Under the pieces are notes generated by a model. That model made no database searches and was not told the DNA's origin. It saw nothing but the letters and a program-made list of their open reading frames with translations. The translations under genes were made by a program, and so were the position numbers. From Rahnella laticis (lineage in GTDB: Bacteria > Pseudomonadota > Gammaproteobacteria > Enterobacterales > Enterobacteriaceae): a stretch of DNA of 64,000 nucleotides. The stretch is taken from contig NZ_JADOBI010000005.1 of the NCBI RefSeq assembly GCF_015644585.1, positions 62,001-126,000 on the forward strand. The letters run 5' to 3'. Positions 10,177-21,040 of this stretch are shown here, in pieces. Each line of letters opens with the position of its first letter. Position 1 is the stretch's first letter.

Positions 10177-11052
10177 TTACCCCTTTTCACTCAGGAACAG
10201 CTCGTAGGCATGCGCCACGCTGGCGTTTTCATGCACCACCGCTTTGACCGCGTGCAGCATGGCGACCGGCGATTCAGACTGGAAGATGTTGCGGCCCATA
10301 TCCACACCCGATGCACCCTGATCGATGGCCTGATAGCACATTTCCAGTGCCTCGCGTTCCGGCAGTTTCTTGCCTCCGGCAATCACAATCGGTACCGGAC
10401 AACCAGCGGCGATGCGTTCGAAACCGCTATCCACGTAGTAAGTTTTGATGATGTTCGCGCCCATTTCTGCCGCAATGCGCGTTGCCAGCGAGAAATAACG
10501 CTGGTCGCGCGCCATGTCTTTGCCGACGCCGGTCACCGCCATCGTCGGCATGCCGTAACGCATCCCCTGATCCACCAGCTGAATGATGTTCTTGATCGAC
10601 TGATGTTCATGTTCGCTGCCGATGTAAACCTGCGCGGCCATCGCGGCAACGTTCAGGCGCAGCGCGTCTTCGATGGCGACGGCCACCGTTTCGTTGGAAA
10701 GCTCAGTCAGGATCGAATTGCCGCCAGAGGCGCGCATCACGATCGGTTTATTGATGGCGGCGGGTACCACGCTGCGCAGCACGCCGCGGGTACACATCAG
10801 CACGTCGGTATGTGGGAACAGCGGCGCAATGTTGATGTCGATACGCTCAAGGCCGGTGGTCGGCCCCTGAAAATAACCGTGGTCAAACGCCAGCATGACG
10901 GTCCGGCCGGAATCCGGATTAAAAATCCGCGCCAGCCGCGACTGCATTCCCCAGTCGAGCTGTCCGCTGCCCTTGAGGAAAAACGCATGGTTATCCTGCG
11001 GCGTACCGATGCCGAAGTTTTTACCGTCTCTGATATCGTCCAAATCTGCCAT
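10177..11052 (-). CDS. lsrF: phospho-AI-2 thiolase LsrF
   Basis: 291 residues, the same as E. coli LsrF. A DeoC/class I aldolase-like TIM barrel that transfers the acetyl group of 3-hydroxy-2,4-pentanedione 5-phosphate to CoA, ending the AI-2 signal. Characteristic stretches are [20 protein letters not shown], the lysine-bearing [14 protein letters not shown] and [15 protein letters not shown]. It acts in the cytoplasm after LsrK and LsrG. It follows lsrB by 32 nt in the operon. Confidence 0.96.
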   Translation of the reverse strand: MADLDDIRDGKNFGIGTPQDNHAFFLKGSGQLDWGMQSRLARIFNPDSGRTVMLAFDHGYFQGPTTGLERIDINIAPLFPHTDVLMCTRGVLRSVVPAAINKPIVMRASGGNSILTELSNETVAVAIEDALRLNVAAMAAQVYIGSEHEHQSIKNIIQLVDQGMRYGMPTMAVTGVGKDMARDQRYFSLATRIAAEMGANIIKTYYVDSGFERIAAGCPVPIVIAGGKKLPEREALEMCYQAIDQGASGVDMGRNIFQSESPVAMLHAVKAVVHENASVAHAYELFLSEKG

Positions 11053-11084
11053 TTCAGTATCTCCTTAGCTGCAAACCGTTATCG

Positions 11085-12101
11085 TCAGAAATCGTATTTC
11101 GCAATGTTGTCTTTGGTGAAGACCACGCGTTCCGGCAGCAACACGATGCCGTTGCCTTTGGCCTCATACTGGTAGCCCTGCACGCTGTTCGGCACCACTT
11201 CCACCGCCCCGACGCCCGGCACATCCAGCTTGTCACCCACGTTGAGTTCGCCTTTTTTCAGTAACTGATCGGCGACGTAAACCGAAATTTTGCCCTGGCT
11301 GACCACGTCCCACAGGCCGAACTGTTTCACCGTGCCGCGCTCAACGTAAGGGCGCATAACATTTGGCGTGCTGAAACCAACGATGGCCACATTGGTGCGT
11401 TTGAGGTTTTCTGCCGCCTGCGCGGCGGCCGGTAATGCATTGGCATCCGGCGCAATAATGGCGTCCAGATCGCCGTAAGATTTGAGGATCCCTTCAGCGG
11501 TTTGCAGTGATTTAGTGGCGTCGTTATAGCCATACTGCGTGGTCACCACTTCCCAGCCCGGATGCTCTTTGGCGATTTTGGCTTTCGCCTCTTTCACCCA
11601 CTGGTTCTGGTCGGTGACCGTCGGGCTGGAGTAGAAGAACGCCACTTTGGCTTTTTCTTTGGTGACCTGGCTGGAGGTCATATCGACCAGCATTGAGCCG
11701 AGCTGTTGCGGTGTGCCCTGATTGATGTAAATCGAGCGGCATTCCGGTTTGGTGTCGGAATCCCAGGTCAGCACTTTGACGCCACGCTGCATGGCGCGTT
11801 TGAGCGCCGGGCACAGGCCGTCCGGAGAAACCGCCGCCACCACAATGGCGTTGTAGCCCTGATTGACGAAGTTATTGATCATCTGCACCTGACCGGACAC
11901 GCTCGGTTCGGTCGGGCCGTCGTAAGTCACATCCACGCCCAGCGCTTTGCCCGCCGCCGTTGCGCCATTACCGCCGCTGGTGAAATAGCCGACACCCACC
12001 AGTTTCGGGATAAACGCGATACGTTCGGCGGCCTGCGCGCTCAGGCACGCAAGGCTCACAGCGCTGGCAATCAGCATGGTTTTCAGCATTTTTGTTTTCA
12101 T
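11085..12101 (-). CDS. lsrB: AI-2 periplasmic binding protein LsrB
   Basis: 338 residues, close to the E. coli protein (340). The start at 12101 follows GGGG by 6-9 nt and opens a clear signal peptide ([20 protein letters not shown], cut after AQA). The mature part starts [20 protein letters not shown], typical of LsrB, and contains the [18 protein letters not shown] stretch that contributes to the AI-2 pocket. Binds AI-2 in the periplasm for LsrACD. The longer upstream open frame overlaps lsrD and is not used. Confidence 0.96.
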   Translation of the reverse strand: MKTKMLKTMLIASAVSLACLSAQAAERIAFIPKLVGVGYFTSGGNGATAAGKALGVDVTYDGPTEPSVSGQVQMINNFVNQGYNAIVVAAVSPDGLCPALKRAMQRGVKVLTWDSDTKPECRSIYINQGTPQQLGSMLVDMTSSQVTKEKAKVAFFYSSPTVTDQNQWVKEAKAKIAKEHPGWEVVTTQYGYNDATKSLQTAEGILKSYGDLDAIIAPDANALPAAAQAAENLKRTNVAIVGFSTPNVMRPYVERGTVKQFGLWDVVSQGKISVYVADQLLKKGELNVGDKLDVPGVGAVEVVPNSVQGYQYEAKGNGIVLLPERVVFTKDNIAKYDF

Positions 12102-12114
12102 CTTGCACCCCGGT

Positions 12115-13140
12115 TCATTTGGTGGATAAAGAAGGAGAAGACGCAGACCCGCGCTGGCGATAACGCTGGAAAACACTGCGGATAAGACCACGGTTAAGGC
12201 TGGCAGAACGGCCAATCACCACCAGAATCAGCAGCGCACCCGAAAGCGCGCTGGATACCTGGCTGGATACGCCGACCATCTGTAAACCCTGCTGTAAGTA
12301 CCCGATCAGCAGCGTCGCCAGCGCCGTGCCGAGAATTGAACCTGAACCGCCGTAAATATTGGCTCCGCCTAACACCACGGCGGTGATCGCGGGCATCAGC
12401 AAGGAGACGCCGAGATCAGAGCGCGCGGAACCGAAATAGGAGGTCATGATGATCGCCGCCACCGCCGACGCCAGCCCGGTCATGCCGTATAACGCAAACG
12501 CCGTGCGGCTGACCGGCAACGCGCCGTAACGCGCCACGCGGGCATTCTGGCCGATCAGAAAAACGTTGCGGCCGGTGCGGCTGCGGTGCATCAGCAGCCA
12601 GAAAAACAGCGTGGCGAGCAGGAAAATCAGCAGAGGCATCGGCAGGCCGAAAATCACCTGATTCGCAAAATTCGTAAACGCCTCCGGGAAGTTACCGATG
12701 CCTTCAAAACCGGTCGCGCCCGCCAGCCCGGAAAGCAACAATGCGCTGCCGCCAAACAGGTACAGCGTGCCGAGGGTAATCACCAGCGGATTGACGCCGG
12801 TATAGAGAATGAGTGCCGCATTGAGCAGGCCGCAGGCCAGACCGAGCGCCAGCGTCAGAATGATGGCGAACGCCAGCGGAACCCCCACCTGACACAACAC
12901 GCCCAGCGCGATGGCACACAATCCGATGGTCGAACCGAACGAAATATCAATACCCCCGCTGACAATCACCAGCGTTAGCGGCAGCGCCACAATGCCGATG
13001 GTGATGAAGTCACTGGTGCTGAACAGCAGCGTACTGGCATCCAGCATGCGCGGGTTTGCGATGCCGAACAGCGCAATTTCAACGATCAGCAGCGCCAGCA
13101 ATGCCGCTTCCCAGCCGTAGTTGCGTAAGGAATTCATCAC
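12115..13140 (-). CDS. lsrD: AI-2 ABC transporter permease LsrD
   Basis: 341 residues against about 330 in E. coli; the extra length is a basic, serine-rich C-terminal tail ([18 protein letters not shown]). About ten membrane segments with the permease motif [14 protein letters not shown] near residue 62. It pairs with LsrC as the membrane channel for AI-2. Start overlaps the lsrC stop by 4 nt (ATGA), so the two are translationally coupled; lsrB follows after 13 nt. Confidence 0.94.
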   Translation of the reverse strand: MMNSLRNYGWEAALLALLIVEIALFGIANPRMLDASTLLFSTSDFITIGIVALPLTLVIVSGGIDISFGSTIGLCAIALGVLCQVGVPLAFAIILTLALGLACGLLNAALILYTGVNPLVITLGTLYLFGGSALLLSGLAGATGFEGIGNFPEAFTNFANQVIFGLPMPLLIFLLATLFFWLLMHRSRTGRNVFLIGQNARVARYGALPVSRTAFALYGMTGLASAVAAIIMTSYFGSARSDLGVSLLMPAITAVVLGGANIYGGSGSILGTALATLLIGYLQQGLQMVGVSSQVSSALSGALLILVVIGRSASLNRGLIRSVFQRYRQRGSASSPSLSTK

Positions 13141-14213
13141 ATCACCCCGCTTTTTTTACCGGTGCTTAACCGGCGTGTGAGATTTTTCGGCTGCGGGCTT
13201 TTATGTCCGGCAGATTTCTTCTGCACCGGCGGGCTGGCGGCCAGAAAACGGGCATATTTCTGACGGCGCAGGTTTTTCTGCAACGCCTGCCGCAACCGTC
13301 CGTCGAGTACCAGAACGCCGAGCAATACCAGTCCGGCGATGAAGTCGTTCCACCACGCAGGGAGGCGCAGCAACACCAGAACGCTGTCGATTTGCGTCAG
13401 GAAACACGCGCCCAGCACCGCGCCAAGCAGGGAACCGGTGCCGCCGAGCAGGCTGATCCCGCCCAGCACGCAGGCCGCGATGGCTTTCATCTCCAGCCCG
13501 CTGCCGGTCTGGTTAGGCACGAAACCGATTTGTGAGGCAAAAACTATTCCGGCAATGGCAGCCATCACGCCGTTGATGCCAAACGCGAGAATGCGCACCC
13601 GGTTCACCGCCACGCCGAGCTGGCGTGCGCCCTGTAAGTTATCGCCCACCGCGTAAAAGCTGCGGCCAAACGCCGTCCGGCTGAGCACCCAGAACATCGC
13701 CACCAGCAGAACAATCACCAGCCAGCCGAGCGCGGAGATGTTAAGAAACACCGGAGCCGACAGGGATTTCAGCCCGGCGGGTAAGCCTTCAATCCATTTG
13801 CCGCCGGTCATGAGCAACATCAGGCCGCGGTATAAACCGAGCGTCCCCAGGGTGGCGACAATCGCCGGAATGCGCAGCCAGGCGACCAGCACGCCGTTGA
13901 ACAATCCCGCCAGCAAACCGGTGCCGAGTGTCAGTAAGCATGCCAGCGTCAGGTCAACGCCGCTGTTGAGCAAAACGCCGAGTGTTACCGCGCAAAGGCC
14001 GGTGATGGAACCGACCGAGACGTCAATGTTGCGCGTCAGCATGACCAGCGTCGCGCCCATCGCCAGCAGCATCAGGATCTGCGCGCTGCCGAAAATCATG
14101 CTCAGCGTCTGGAAGCTGAACGACTGGCTGTCCATCACGCCGAGCAGCGCAAACAGCGCAATAATCGCCATCAGCGCGGTCAGTTCGCGGTTGTTTTGGA
14201 TCCGCTTCAGCAT
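13137..14213 (-). CDS. lsrC: AI-2 ABC transporter permease LsrC
   Basis: 358 residues, about 16 more than E. coli LsrC; the extra part is a C-terminal tail rich in Lys, Arg and Pro (roughly residues 315-358) that follows the last membrane segment. Core motif [19 protein letters not shown] near residue 62 and [20 protein letters not shown] further on. Inner-membrane subunit for AI-2 import with LsrD and LsrA. Its start overlaps the end of lsrA by 7 nt. Confidence 0.94.
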   Translation of the reverse strand: MLKRIQNNRELTALMAIIALFALLGVMDSQSFSFQTLSMIFGSAQILMLLAMGATLVMLTRNIDVSVGSITGLCAVTLGVLLNSGVDLTLACLLTLGTGLLAGLFNGVLVAWLRIPAIVATLGTLGLYRGLMLLMTGGKWIEGLPAGLKSLSAPVFLNISALGWLVIVLLVAMFWVLSRTAFGRSFYAVGDNLQGARQLGVAVNRVRILAFGINGVMAAIAGIVFASQIGFVPNQTGSGLEMKAIAACVLGGISLLGGTGSLLGAVLGACFLTQIDSVLVLLRLPAWWNDFIAGLVLLGVLVLDGRLRQALQKNLRRQKYARFLAASPPVQKKSAGHKSPQPKNLTRRLSTGKKSGVM

Positions 14214-15784
14214 GAGGTTCCTCCGGTATTGGCCGTCTGGGGATGATTGCCAAAAGCAATGTGCATGATGTTGTTGACGTTGATTTCACTGCCCTGCAAT
14301 TCGCCACTCATTTCGCCCTGATGCATGACGAAAACGCGGTCGGCCAGCCCTTCTATTTCGTCCAGATCCGATGAAATCAGAATGACCGCGACGTTCTGTT
14401 CCACGACGTTTCGCAGCAGCTGATAGATGTCGGCGCGGGCGGCAACATCTACGCCGCGCGTCGGTTCATCGACAATCAGCACTGCCGGTTGCGCTTCCAG
14501 ACATTTGGCAATGAGCAGTTTTTGCTGATTCCCGCCGGAGAGCGTGCGCGCCGTTTGTGCGCCGTCGCGGTATTTAATGCCCAGCGCACGGTGATAACGC
14601 TCCAGTACCGCCGCCTCACGTTTGATATTCAGCCACCAGCTTTGCCGGTTAAACGTCAGCGACGTGGTGTTCCAGCTCAGCGGCGCATCGAGGTATAAGC
14701 CGGACGCCTGCCGGTCTTCCGGCAGATAGACCAGCCCCTTTTTCAGGCGTTGCACGGTGTTCAGCGCGCTGATGTCTTGCTGCATCAGAAGCACCTGACC
14801 ACTTTGGGCATCACGCAGGCCGTACAGCGTTTCCGCCAGTTCGGTGCGCCCTGCGCCCACAACACCTGCCAGCCCGACGATTTCCCCGGCGCGGGCGCTA
14901 AATGAAATATTGATAAACCCTTCACCCGTGAGGTTCAGCACCTGTAAAGCCGGCTCGCGCCCCACCCGGTTTCCTGCCGGCGCGTGGCGACGCGGTCCGG
15001 GTAAATCCAGCCACAGTTTTTGTTCCGCCGGTAAGGCGGCGTCCTGCGTGTGCGGCGTGATGGCACGAATTAAGGCGTCGTTATCCAGCTCTGTGAGCGT
15101 CCCGCTCAGGGCAATTTTTCCGTCGCGCATAACGCTGACGCGGTCACTGATGGCGCGGATCTCAGGCAGTTTGTGCGAGATAAACACCACGCCCACGCCG
15201 CCCGCCGTCAGATGACGAACCTGAGTGAATAAGCGGGCGGATTCCGCCGGTGTCAGCGAGGCCGTCGGTTCATCGAGGATCAGCAGACGGGCGTCGCGCA
15301 TCAGGCCGCGGAGGATTTCCACCAGTTGCTGATCGGCGACTTCTAATGTGCCCGCCAGTGCGCCGAGCGGCAGATTGCAGCCCAGCTCCGTCAGGGTTTT
15401 TTGCAGCTTTTTCTCGCTGTTCTGGTGCGCCGGTAAACGGAAGAGGATGTTTTCGCGCACGGTCAGGCTGGGAAATAGCATCGGTTCCTGCGGCACCAGA
15501 TAAATTCCGGCCTGATGCGCTTTCGCAGGCGAGCGTGCCAGCAGCGGTTCACCGTTTAACAGCATCCTGCCGCAGTCTGCGGTTTCAACACCGGCAATGA
15601 TTTTCATCAGCGTGGATTTCCCCGCGCCATTGCCGCCGAGCAGCGCATGCACTTCGCCGCGTTGCAGGCTGAAATCGATATCTTTCAGCACCGCCACGCC
15701 GGAAAAGCTTTTACTGACACCGCTCACTTCCAGCAGTGGCGCGGCAGATATCGGGGAATGTGCTGAATGCTCGCTGTGTTGCAT
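14207..15784 (-). CDS. lsrA: AI-2 ABC transporter ATP-binding protein LsrA
   Basis: 525 residues (E. coli 511). Two ABC domains: Walker [10 protein letters not shown] near residue 50 and [15 protein letters not shown]; then the second P-loop [12 protein letters not shown], the signature [15 protein letters not shown] and [15 protein letters not shown]. The N-terminal ~14 residues ([14 protein letters not shown]) are an extension before the ABC domain. First gene of lsrACDBFG, transcribed away from lsrR; its promoter region carries LsrR-like and CRP-like sites. Confidence 0.96.
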   Translation of the reverse strand: MQHSEHSAHSPISAAPLLEVSGVSKSFSGVAVLKDIDFSLQRGEVHALLGGNGAGKSTLMKIIAGVETADCGRMLLNGEPLLARSPAKAHQAGIYLVPQEPMLFPSLTVRENILFRLPAHQNSEKKLQKTLTELGCNLPLGALAGTLEVADQQLVEILRGLMRDARLLILDEPTASLTPAESARLFTQVRHLTAGGVGVVFISHKLPEIRAISDRVSVMRDGKIALSGTLTELDNDALIRAITPHTQDAALPAEQKLWLDLPGPRRHAPAGNRVGREPALQVLNLTGEGFINISFSARAGEIVGLAGVVGAGRTELAETLYGLRDAQSGQVLLMQQDISALNTVQRLKKGLVYLPEDRQASGLYLDAPLSWNTTSLTFNRQSWWLNIKREAAVLERYHRALGIKYRDGAQTARTLSGGNQQKLLIAKCLEAQPAVLIVDEPTRGVDVAARADIYQLLRNVVEQNVAVILISSDLDEIEGLADRVFVMHQGEMSGELQGSEINVNNIMHIAFGNHPQTANTGGTSC

Positions 15785-16015
15785 ACATCAACCTCAGGCC
15801 AGATACATTTAATGAACAAATGTATTTATCATTTAACATTGTTCATAAACCTAGTCTGACACGCTGAGGAAAACTTTTGCGCTGATCACAGTTTGTTCAA
15901 CTCATAGAGTCTGCGATATGATTCGACCAGAATTCATTTGGAATTTGCCAAACACATCACAGTTAACAACATTTCGTTAACGAACAATTGATCTACATTT
16001 TGATAAGTGTTCACT
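15785..16015. promoter_or_regulatory. divergent lsrA/lsrR control region
   Basis: This AT-rich 231-nt interval contains repeated TGAACA/TGTTCA half sites: 15813-15818 and 15840-15845 (inverted), 15894-15899, CGAACA at 15981-15986 and TGTTCA at 16008-16013. LsrR operators in E. coli are, as recalled, built from such half sites. A CRP-like site TGCCA-N6-TCACA is at 15946-15961. Expected to repress both operons until phospho-AI-2 binds LsrR, with CRP activation. Confidence 0.65.
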
Positions 16016-16990
16016 ATGAATGATAAGACAACGCTTTCTGATCTGACTAACCATCCGGAATTCAGCATGGGCGAAGAGGAACTGCTGGCGCGCACCGCCT
16101 GGTTCTATTACCACGACGGTCTGACCCAGAATGAGATTGGTGAACGACTTGGCCTGACGCGGCTGAAAGTGTCGCGTCTGCTGGAAAAAGGCCGGCAATC
16201 CGGGGTGATCCGCGTGCAAATCAACTCGCGGTTTGAGGGGTGTCTGGCGCTGGAAAACACTCTGCTCGAACGTTTTGGTTTGCAGCAGATCCGCGTCCTG
16301 CCGCAGCTTGCCGACGGTTCGCTGAGTGCCCGTCTGGGTGTCGGCGCGGCGCATATGCTGATGACGTTGCTGAAACCTGAACAACTGCTGGCGGTCGGAT
16401 TCGGTGAAACGGCCATGAGCACGCTGCAACATCTGAGCGGCTTTATCGCCTCGCAGCAGATCAGGATGGTCACGCTTTCCGGCGGTGTCGGCCCGTATAT
16501 GACCGGCATCGGGCAGCTCGATGCGGCCTGCGGCGTCAGCATTATTCCCGCGCCGTTGCGTGCCTCATCGGCCAGCGTGGCGGCGATTTTCCGGCAGGAA
16601 CGCAATGTTCATGACGTGATGCTGGCGGCCTGCGCGGCGGATATTGCGGTGGTCGGCATCGGTTCGCTGAACCAGAAACAGGAAGCGACGATCCTGCGCT
16701 CCGGTTATATCAGCGAGGGGGAGCAGTTGTTATTTGGCCGCAAAGGCGCGGTCGGCGACATCCTCGGCTTCTTTATGCAGCGCAGCGGCGAGCTGGCGGA
16801 AAACATGGCGATCCACGATGAACTGATCGCCGTCGCCCCCGCCGATCTGGCCAGTATTCCGACCGTTTTAGGCGTGGCAGGCGGCGTCGAGAAAGCCGAA
16901 GCTATCGTCGCAGCGCTGAAAGGCAAACGAATTAACGCACTGGTTACTGAAGAGAGCACAGCAAGAGCCATGCTGGCGTTGCTCGACTGA
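16016..16990 (+). CDS. lsrR: lsr repressor LsrR
   Basis: 324 residues from the ATG (E. coli 317); a GTG three codons upstream is possible because the ribosome site is weak. SorC/DeoR family: an N-terminal helix-turn-helix ([20 protein letters not shown], about residues 37-56) followed by a sugar-phosphate-binding domain with [16 protein letters not shown] and VGIGSLNQ. Represses the lsr operon and its own gene and is released by phospho-AI-2. Transcribed with lsrK, divergently from lsrA. Confidence 0.96.
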   Translation: MNDKTTLSDLTNHPEFSMGEEELLARTAWFYYHDGLTQNEIGERLGLTRLKVSRLLEKGRQSGVIRVQINSRFEGCLALENTLLERFGLQQIRVLPQLADGSLSARLGVGAAHMLMTLLKPEQLLAVGFGETAMSTLQHLSGFIASQQIRMVTLSGGVGPYMTGIGQLDAACGVSIIPAPLRASSASVAAIFRQERNVHDVMLAACAADIAVVGIGSLNQKQEATILRSGYISEGEQLLFGRKGAVGDILGFFMQRSGELAENMAIHDELIAVAPADLASIPTVLGVAGGVEKAEAIVAALKGKRINALVTEESTARAMLALLD

Positions 16991-17060
16991 CCCGCAGGGA
17001 GTGAGGGGTGTGGCGGTCAGGTAAACGGTGCCCGATAAACTGGCACGAGAGAACGTAGCG

Positions 17061-18653
17061 ATGACCTCTACCCTGAACTCTGACGACGATCGTAGCTATT
17101 TAATGGCGCTGGATGCCGGTACCGGCAGTATCCGGGCGGTGATTTTCAATCTCGAAGGCGAACAGATTGCCGCCGGACAGGCCGAATGGATCCATCTGGC
17201 GCTGCCGGATGTGCCCGGCTCTATGGAGTTTGATCTGCATAAAAACTGGCAACTGGCCTGCCAGTGTATCCGCCAGGCGCTGCACGAAGCGCATCTCCCC
17301 GCCTCCGCCATCCGCGCCGTCGCCGCCTGTTCGATGCGTGAAGGGATTGTGCTTTATGATAAATCCGGCGAACCGATCTGGGCCTGCGCTAACGTCGATG
17401 CCCGCGCCAGTCGTGAAGTTTCCGAACTGAAAGAAATCCACGATTTCGAATTTGAACGCGAAGTGTATGAATGCTCCGGCCAAACGCTGGCGCTCAGCGC
17501 CATGCCGCGCCTGCTGTGGCTGGCGCACCATCGGCCAGATATTTACCGTCAGGCCGCAACCGTCACCATGATCAGCGACTGGCTGGCCTATATGCTCAGT
17601 GGCGAGCTGGCGGTTGACCCGTCTAACGCCGGCACCACCGGCATGCTGGATCTGGCGACCCGCAACTGGCGGCCTGAGCTGTTAGACATGGCCGGGCTGC
17701 GCGCCGATATGCTTTCCCCCGTCGCCGAAACCGGTACGCGTCTGGGCTATGTCACTGCCAGCGCAGCGGAACTCAGCGGCCTGAAAGCCGGAACCCCCGT
17801 CGGCATGGGCGGCGGCGATGCCCAGCTCGGTACGCTCGGTTTAGGGCTGGTGCGCCCCGGTCAGACCGCCGTTTTAGGCGGCACTTTCTGGCAGCAGATT
17901 GTGAATTTACCGGAGCCGGTCACCGATCCGGAAATGAACATCCGCGTCAATCCGCACGTCATTCCCGGCATGGCGCAGGCCGAATCCATCAGTTTCTTTA
18001 CCGGCCTGACGATGCGCTGGTTCCGCGATGCGTTCTGCACCGAAGAGAAAACTCTCGCCGGACGGCTGGGCGTGGATGCTTACAGCCTGCTCGAAGACAT
18101 GGCTGCGCGCGTGCCGGTGGGTTCATGGGGCGTGACGCCGGTCTTCTCCGATGCGATGCATTTCAAGAACTGGTATCACGCCGCGCCGTCGTTTATCAAT
18201 CTGTCCATCGACCCGGAAAAGTGCAACAAACCGACGCTGTTCCGCGCGCTCGAGGAAAATGCCGCCATCGTCTCGGCCTGTAATCTGGATATGATCGCCC
18301 GCTTTTCCGGCGTGCGCGCAAAATCGCTGGTGTTCTCCGGCGGCGGTTCGAAAGGAAAACTGTGGTGTCAGATTCTGAGTGACGTCACCGGCGTTCCGGT
18401 TAACGTGCCGGTCGTGAAAGAAGCCACCGCGTTGGGCTGCGCGATTGCAGCCGGTGTCGCGGCAGGGGTTTATTCCTCGCTGGCCGACACCGGAGAAGCG
18501 CTGGTGCGCTGGGAACGGGAATATCAGCCGGACGTGGCGAACCACGCGAAGTATCTGGTGCAGAAAGCCAACTGGCAGGAAGTGTACGCGGACCAGCTGA
18601 GGCTTGTTGACAGGCAACTGACGACATCGATGTGGAAAGCACCCGGGTTGTGA
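17061..18653 (+). CDS. lsrK: AI-2 kinase LsrK
   Basis: 530 residues from the ATG at 17061, equal to E. coli LsrK; an in-frame GTG at 17028 would add 11 residues without family support. FGGY-type kinase with [20 protein letters not shown] at the N-terminus, a catalytic-Asp region [16 protein letters not shown] and [16 protein letters not shown]. Phosphorylates AI-2 in the cytoplasm, which traps it and creates the inducer of LsrR. Lies 70 nt after lsrR in the lsrRK operon. Confidence 0.96.
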   Translation: MTSTLNSDDDRSYLMALDAGTGSIRAVIFNLEGEQIAAGQAEWIHLALPDVPGSMEFDLHKNWQLACQCIRQALHEAHLPASAIRAVAACSMREGIVLYDKSGEPIWACANVDARASREVSELKEIHDFEFEREVYECSGQTLALSAMPRLLWLAHHRPDIYRQAATVTMISDWLAYMLSGELAVDPSNAGTTGMLDLATRNWRPELLDMAGLRADMLSPVAETGTRLGYVTASAAELSGLKAGTPVGMGGGDAQLGTLGLGLVRPGQTAVLGGTFWQQIVNLPEPVTDPEMNIRVNPHVIPGMAQAESISFFTGLTMRWFRDAFCTEEKTLAGRLGVDAYSLLEDMAARVPVGSWGVTPVFSDAMHFKNWYHAAPSFINLSIDPEKCNKPTLFRALEENAAIVSACNLDMIARFSGVRAKSLVFSGGGSKGKLWCQILSDVTGVPVNVPVVKEATALGCAIAAGVAAGVYSSLADTGEALVRWEREYQPDVANHAKYLVQKANWQEVYADQLRLVDRQLTTSMWKAPGL

Positions 18654-19390
18654 TGCCTGAAGGTGGGTTGCCACCCAAACTGGCTTAAAACAACCACAAA
18701 TTCAAGACCTTGGGCTCGCCGCCCAAACTGGCCCAAAGGGCGCGTTAACGCGCGCGCCCTCTGGACACCCGCGCTTTTTAACTGCGCGCTGCCGCTTGTA
18801 AAGTATGTTTCAGCAACTCCGGCTATTGCCGCAAAATCCCGCCGCTGCGCGGTTCCCTTCAGTCGGATTACAAACCGCGCGAAAAGATACGCGGTTTTTC
18901 ACCTCTCCTTTCGGCGTGATTTTTGAAAGCGGCCAGAGGCTTTTTAGTTCACAACCTCACTAATTTTGGTCTGCTCCTTCCCCTCTCACGAGGGGAAGGC
19001 CGGGATGGGGTGTGGGTTGTAGCGGCTCAGTGGTCTGCTAAACCCCCTCCCAACCTCCCCCTTCGCAGGGGGAGGAGCAAACCAAACCACTGTAATAGGG
19101 TAAAAAAGCCAGTGGCCGCTTTCAGAAAGCTTGCTGAATTACATAGCCATTGGCCGCATTCAGAAAGCTTGCTGAGTGAGTGTTTCGAGACCGTGGGCTC
19201 GAAGACCGAAACGAAGGAACCGCGCAGCGGCAAGTTTTCGCGGCAATAGCTGTGGCTGCTGAAACTTAGCCAGCGAGCGGCAGCGCGGGTTGTAAAAAGA
19301 CGCGGAGATTCCAAAGAGGCCCCGTCCTGGGCCTCTTTGGTCGGTTTCGGCGCAGCGCGTTAAGTGATCACTGCAATTGAAAAACCGAAA
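18654..19390. repeat. repeat element B (18703-19390) downstream of lsrK
   Basis: Reverse-oriented copy of element A. Its right terminus is CAATTGAAAAACCGAAA (19374-19390) and its left end is CAAGACCTTGGGCTCGCCGC. It contains the same internal inverted modules and G/C-rich hairpins (CCCTCTCACGAGGGG around 18981 and CCCCCTTCGCAGGGGG around 19057). Together with element A it encloses the lsr locus. A 108-codon frame (18923-19249) is conserved only because the repeat is conserved. Confidence 0.85.
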
Positions 19391-19618
19391 CTGTCTCGAT
19401 CAGTTGAAAGCCTTCACTGCAAGTGAATAACCGAAACTTACCCCATGCCCATTTAAACTGTGGGCGTTGGGCTACCAGCCCAAAAATCAAACACGTTTTC
19501 CCCGTTTCTTAAACGCTCAGATGGAATACACTTCATTCCTAAATTTCATACTTGGTTATGTGGCGCAGATCACATCTTAATTGTATGATGAATGCATCAT
19601 TCAAGCGGGCAAATCACT
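19391..19618 (+). promoter_or_regulatory. yohJK upstream region with CRP-like site
   Basis: A good CRP match, TGTGG-N6-TCACA, lies at 19559-19574, and a -10-like TATGAT follows at 19584-19589. The remaining sequence up to element B is AT-rich with no other feature seen. Suggests catabolite control of yohJK. Confidence 0.55.
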
Positions 19619-20023
19619 ATGAACAACGCATTATCTCTGGCTTTTCACTATATCCGGGCATTTATCCTGATATACCTCTGTCTGTTCGCCGGGAACGCGA
19701 TTTCATCTCTTTTACCGATCACCATTCCCGGCAGCATCATCGGAATGCTGATCCTGTTCGGGCTGCTTTCCACGCAAATTCTGCCGTTTAAATGGGTCAA
19801 ACCGGGCTGCAATGTTCTCATTCGTTATATGGCGTTGCTGTTCGTGCCCATCGGCGTCGGGGTGATGAATTACTACGAACAGCTGCGGACACAGTTCGGT
19901 CCGCTGGTGGTGTCTTGTCTGGTGAGTACGATTATTGTGTTGCTGGTCGTCGCCTATTGTTCCCACTATATTCATGGCGATCGCGGTGCGGTGACTGACA
20001 AGGCGGAGAAGAAAAATGATTGA
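19619..20023 (+). CDS. yohJ: LrgA-like membrane protein YohJ
   Basis: 134 residues from the ATG at 19619, which follows a GCGGG ribosome site; an upstream ATG at 19592 would add nine residues. UPF0299/LrgA (holin-like) family with four membrane segments and the family core [20 protein letters not shown] and [20 protein letters not shown]. Partner of YohK in the inner membrane; related proteins are implicated in murein-hydrolase control and small-molecule export. The end of the gene overlaps the start of yohK by 8 nt. Confidence 0.92.
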   Translation: MNNALSLAFHYIRAFILIYLCLFAGNAISSLLPITIPGSIIGMLILFGLLSTQILPFKWVKPGCNVLIRYMALLFVPIGVGVMNYYEQLRTQFGPLVVSCLVSTIIVLLVVAYCSHYIHGDRGAVTDKAEKKND

Positions 20024-20711
20024 TATTCTGTGGTCACTTCCGCTGACGCTGCTGGTGTTTTTCGCCGCACGCAAGCTGGCAATCAAACTCAAAATGCCGT
20101 TACTCAATCCGCTGCTGATGTCGATGGTGATTATCATCCCTCTGCTGCTGGTCACGAATATCCCTTACACACGCTATTTTGCCGGCAGTAAAATTCTCAA
20201 CGATTTACTGCAACCCGCCGTTGTCGCGCTGGCGTTTCCGCTTTACGAGCAACTGCACCAGATCCGCGCGCGGTGGAAATCCATCATCAGCATCTGTTTT
20301 ATCGGCAGCATCGTGGCGATGACCACCGGGACCGCGATTGCGTTATGGATGGGGGCGACGCCGGAAATTGCCGCGTCAGTAATGCCTAAATCCGTCACTA
20401 CGCCGATTGCGATGGCTACCGCGCAATCCATTCACGGTATTCCGGCCATCAGCGCCGTGTGCGTTATCTTTGTCGGGATCCTGGGCGCAGTCTTCGGCCA
20501 CAGCATTCTGAACGTGCTGAAGATCACCACCAAAGCCTCACGCGGTCTGGCGATGGGCACCGCCTCTCACGCACTCGGCACCGCCCGCTGCGCAGAAATG
20601 GATTATCAGGAAGGCGCGTTCAGCTCGCTGGCGCTGGTGATTTGCGGGATTATCACCTCCCTCCTCGCCCCTTTCCTGTTCCCCGTCCTGCTCGCTCTTT
20701 TCGGACATTAA
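20016..20711 (+). CDS. yohK: LrgB-like membrane protein YohK
   Basis: 231 residues, the same as E. coli YohK. LrgB family with about six membrane segments, the motif [20 protein letters not shown] and the [20 protein letters not shown] region. Works with YohJ. In E. coli cdd follows this pair; here a repeat and the convergent flgL follow instead, so the neighbourhood is rearranged. Confidence 0.93.
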   Translation: MIDILWSLPLTLLVFFAARKLAIKLKMPLLNPLLMSMVIIIPLLLVTNIPYTRYFAGSKILNDLLQPAVVALAFPLYEQLHQIRARWKSIISICFIGSIVAMTTGTAIALWMGATPEIAASVMPKSVTTPIAMATAQSIHGIPAISAVCVIFVGILGAVFGHSILNVLKITTKASRGLAMGTASHALGTARCAEMDYQEGAFSSLALVICGIITSLLAPFLFPVLLALFGH

Positions 20712-20850
20712 TGTAGCCAAACCGAACCGAAGTTTCCTCAAACTAGTCCGTGTCGGATCAAGGCGGCAAGTGTGTAAGTCCCGATGAGCTGACATTAAGT
20801 CAGTGATTCGGGCGAGCACACGCAGCCAACGCAGACCCGGCGCGAAATAG
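20712..20850. repeat. palindromic repeat of the YPAL-like type, copy 1
   Basis: The core hairpin (20780-20812) is CCCGA-TGAG-CTGAC, loop ATTAA, GTCAG-TGAT-TCGGG: two 5-bp stems separated by a TGAG/TGAT internal loop. The same core recurs at 37563-37594. The flanks (AAGGCGGCAAGTG and AGCCAACGCAGACC) resemble intergenic palindromes I know from Yersinia, Serratia and Pectobacterium; the family name is tentative. It lies between convergent yohK and flgL. Confidence 0.7.
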
Positions 20851-20880
20851 GAAGAGGAAGAGGAAGAGGAAGAGGAAGAG
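20851..20880. repeat. hexanucleotide repeat (GAAGAG)5
   Basis: Five perfect GAAGAG units in a row with partial units on both sides, beyond the flgL 3' end. The repeat is outside any gene, so slippage would not alter a protein. Confidence 0.9.
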
Positions 20881-20881
20881 G

Positions 20882-20920
20882 AAAAAATGTATGTCGCCCA
20901 ACCTTAGAAAGACGACATAC
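20882..20920 (-). terminator. rho-independent terminator of flgKL
   Basis: On the minus strand GTATGTCG (20920-20913) pairs with CGACATAC (20896-20889) and is followed by ATTTTTTC. A second hairpin closer to flgL (GGCGCGTCA/TGACGCGCC, 21014-21033) lacks a T-run. Together they close the flagellar operon against yohK. Confidence 0.75.
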
Positions 20921-21040
20921 AAAGCTGAAGGTACCCGGTTTAAGTACAATCAGAAAAGGGCCTGCGTGTCTGCTTTAGCCACAGACGGCAGTCGATAACG
21001 AAGAGAGTAAGCGGGCGCGTCAGGTGACGCGCCGGAAGAA

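Noticed and set aside
9964-11175. 403-codon plus-strand frame across lsrG and lsrF
   Set aside because: His/Arg-rich shadow of two firmly identified genes on the other strand.
18923-19249. 108-codon frame within repeat B, and its counterpart at 9292-9618 in repeat A
   Set aside because: Open only because the repeat is conserved; the frame runs through hairpins and has no ribosome site or known domain.
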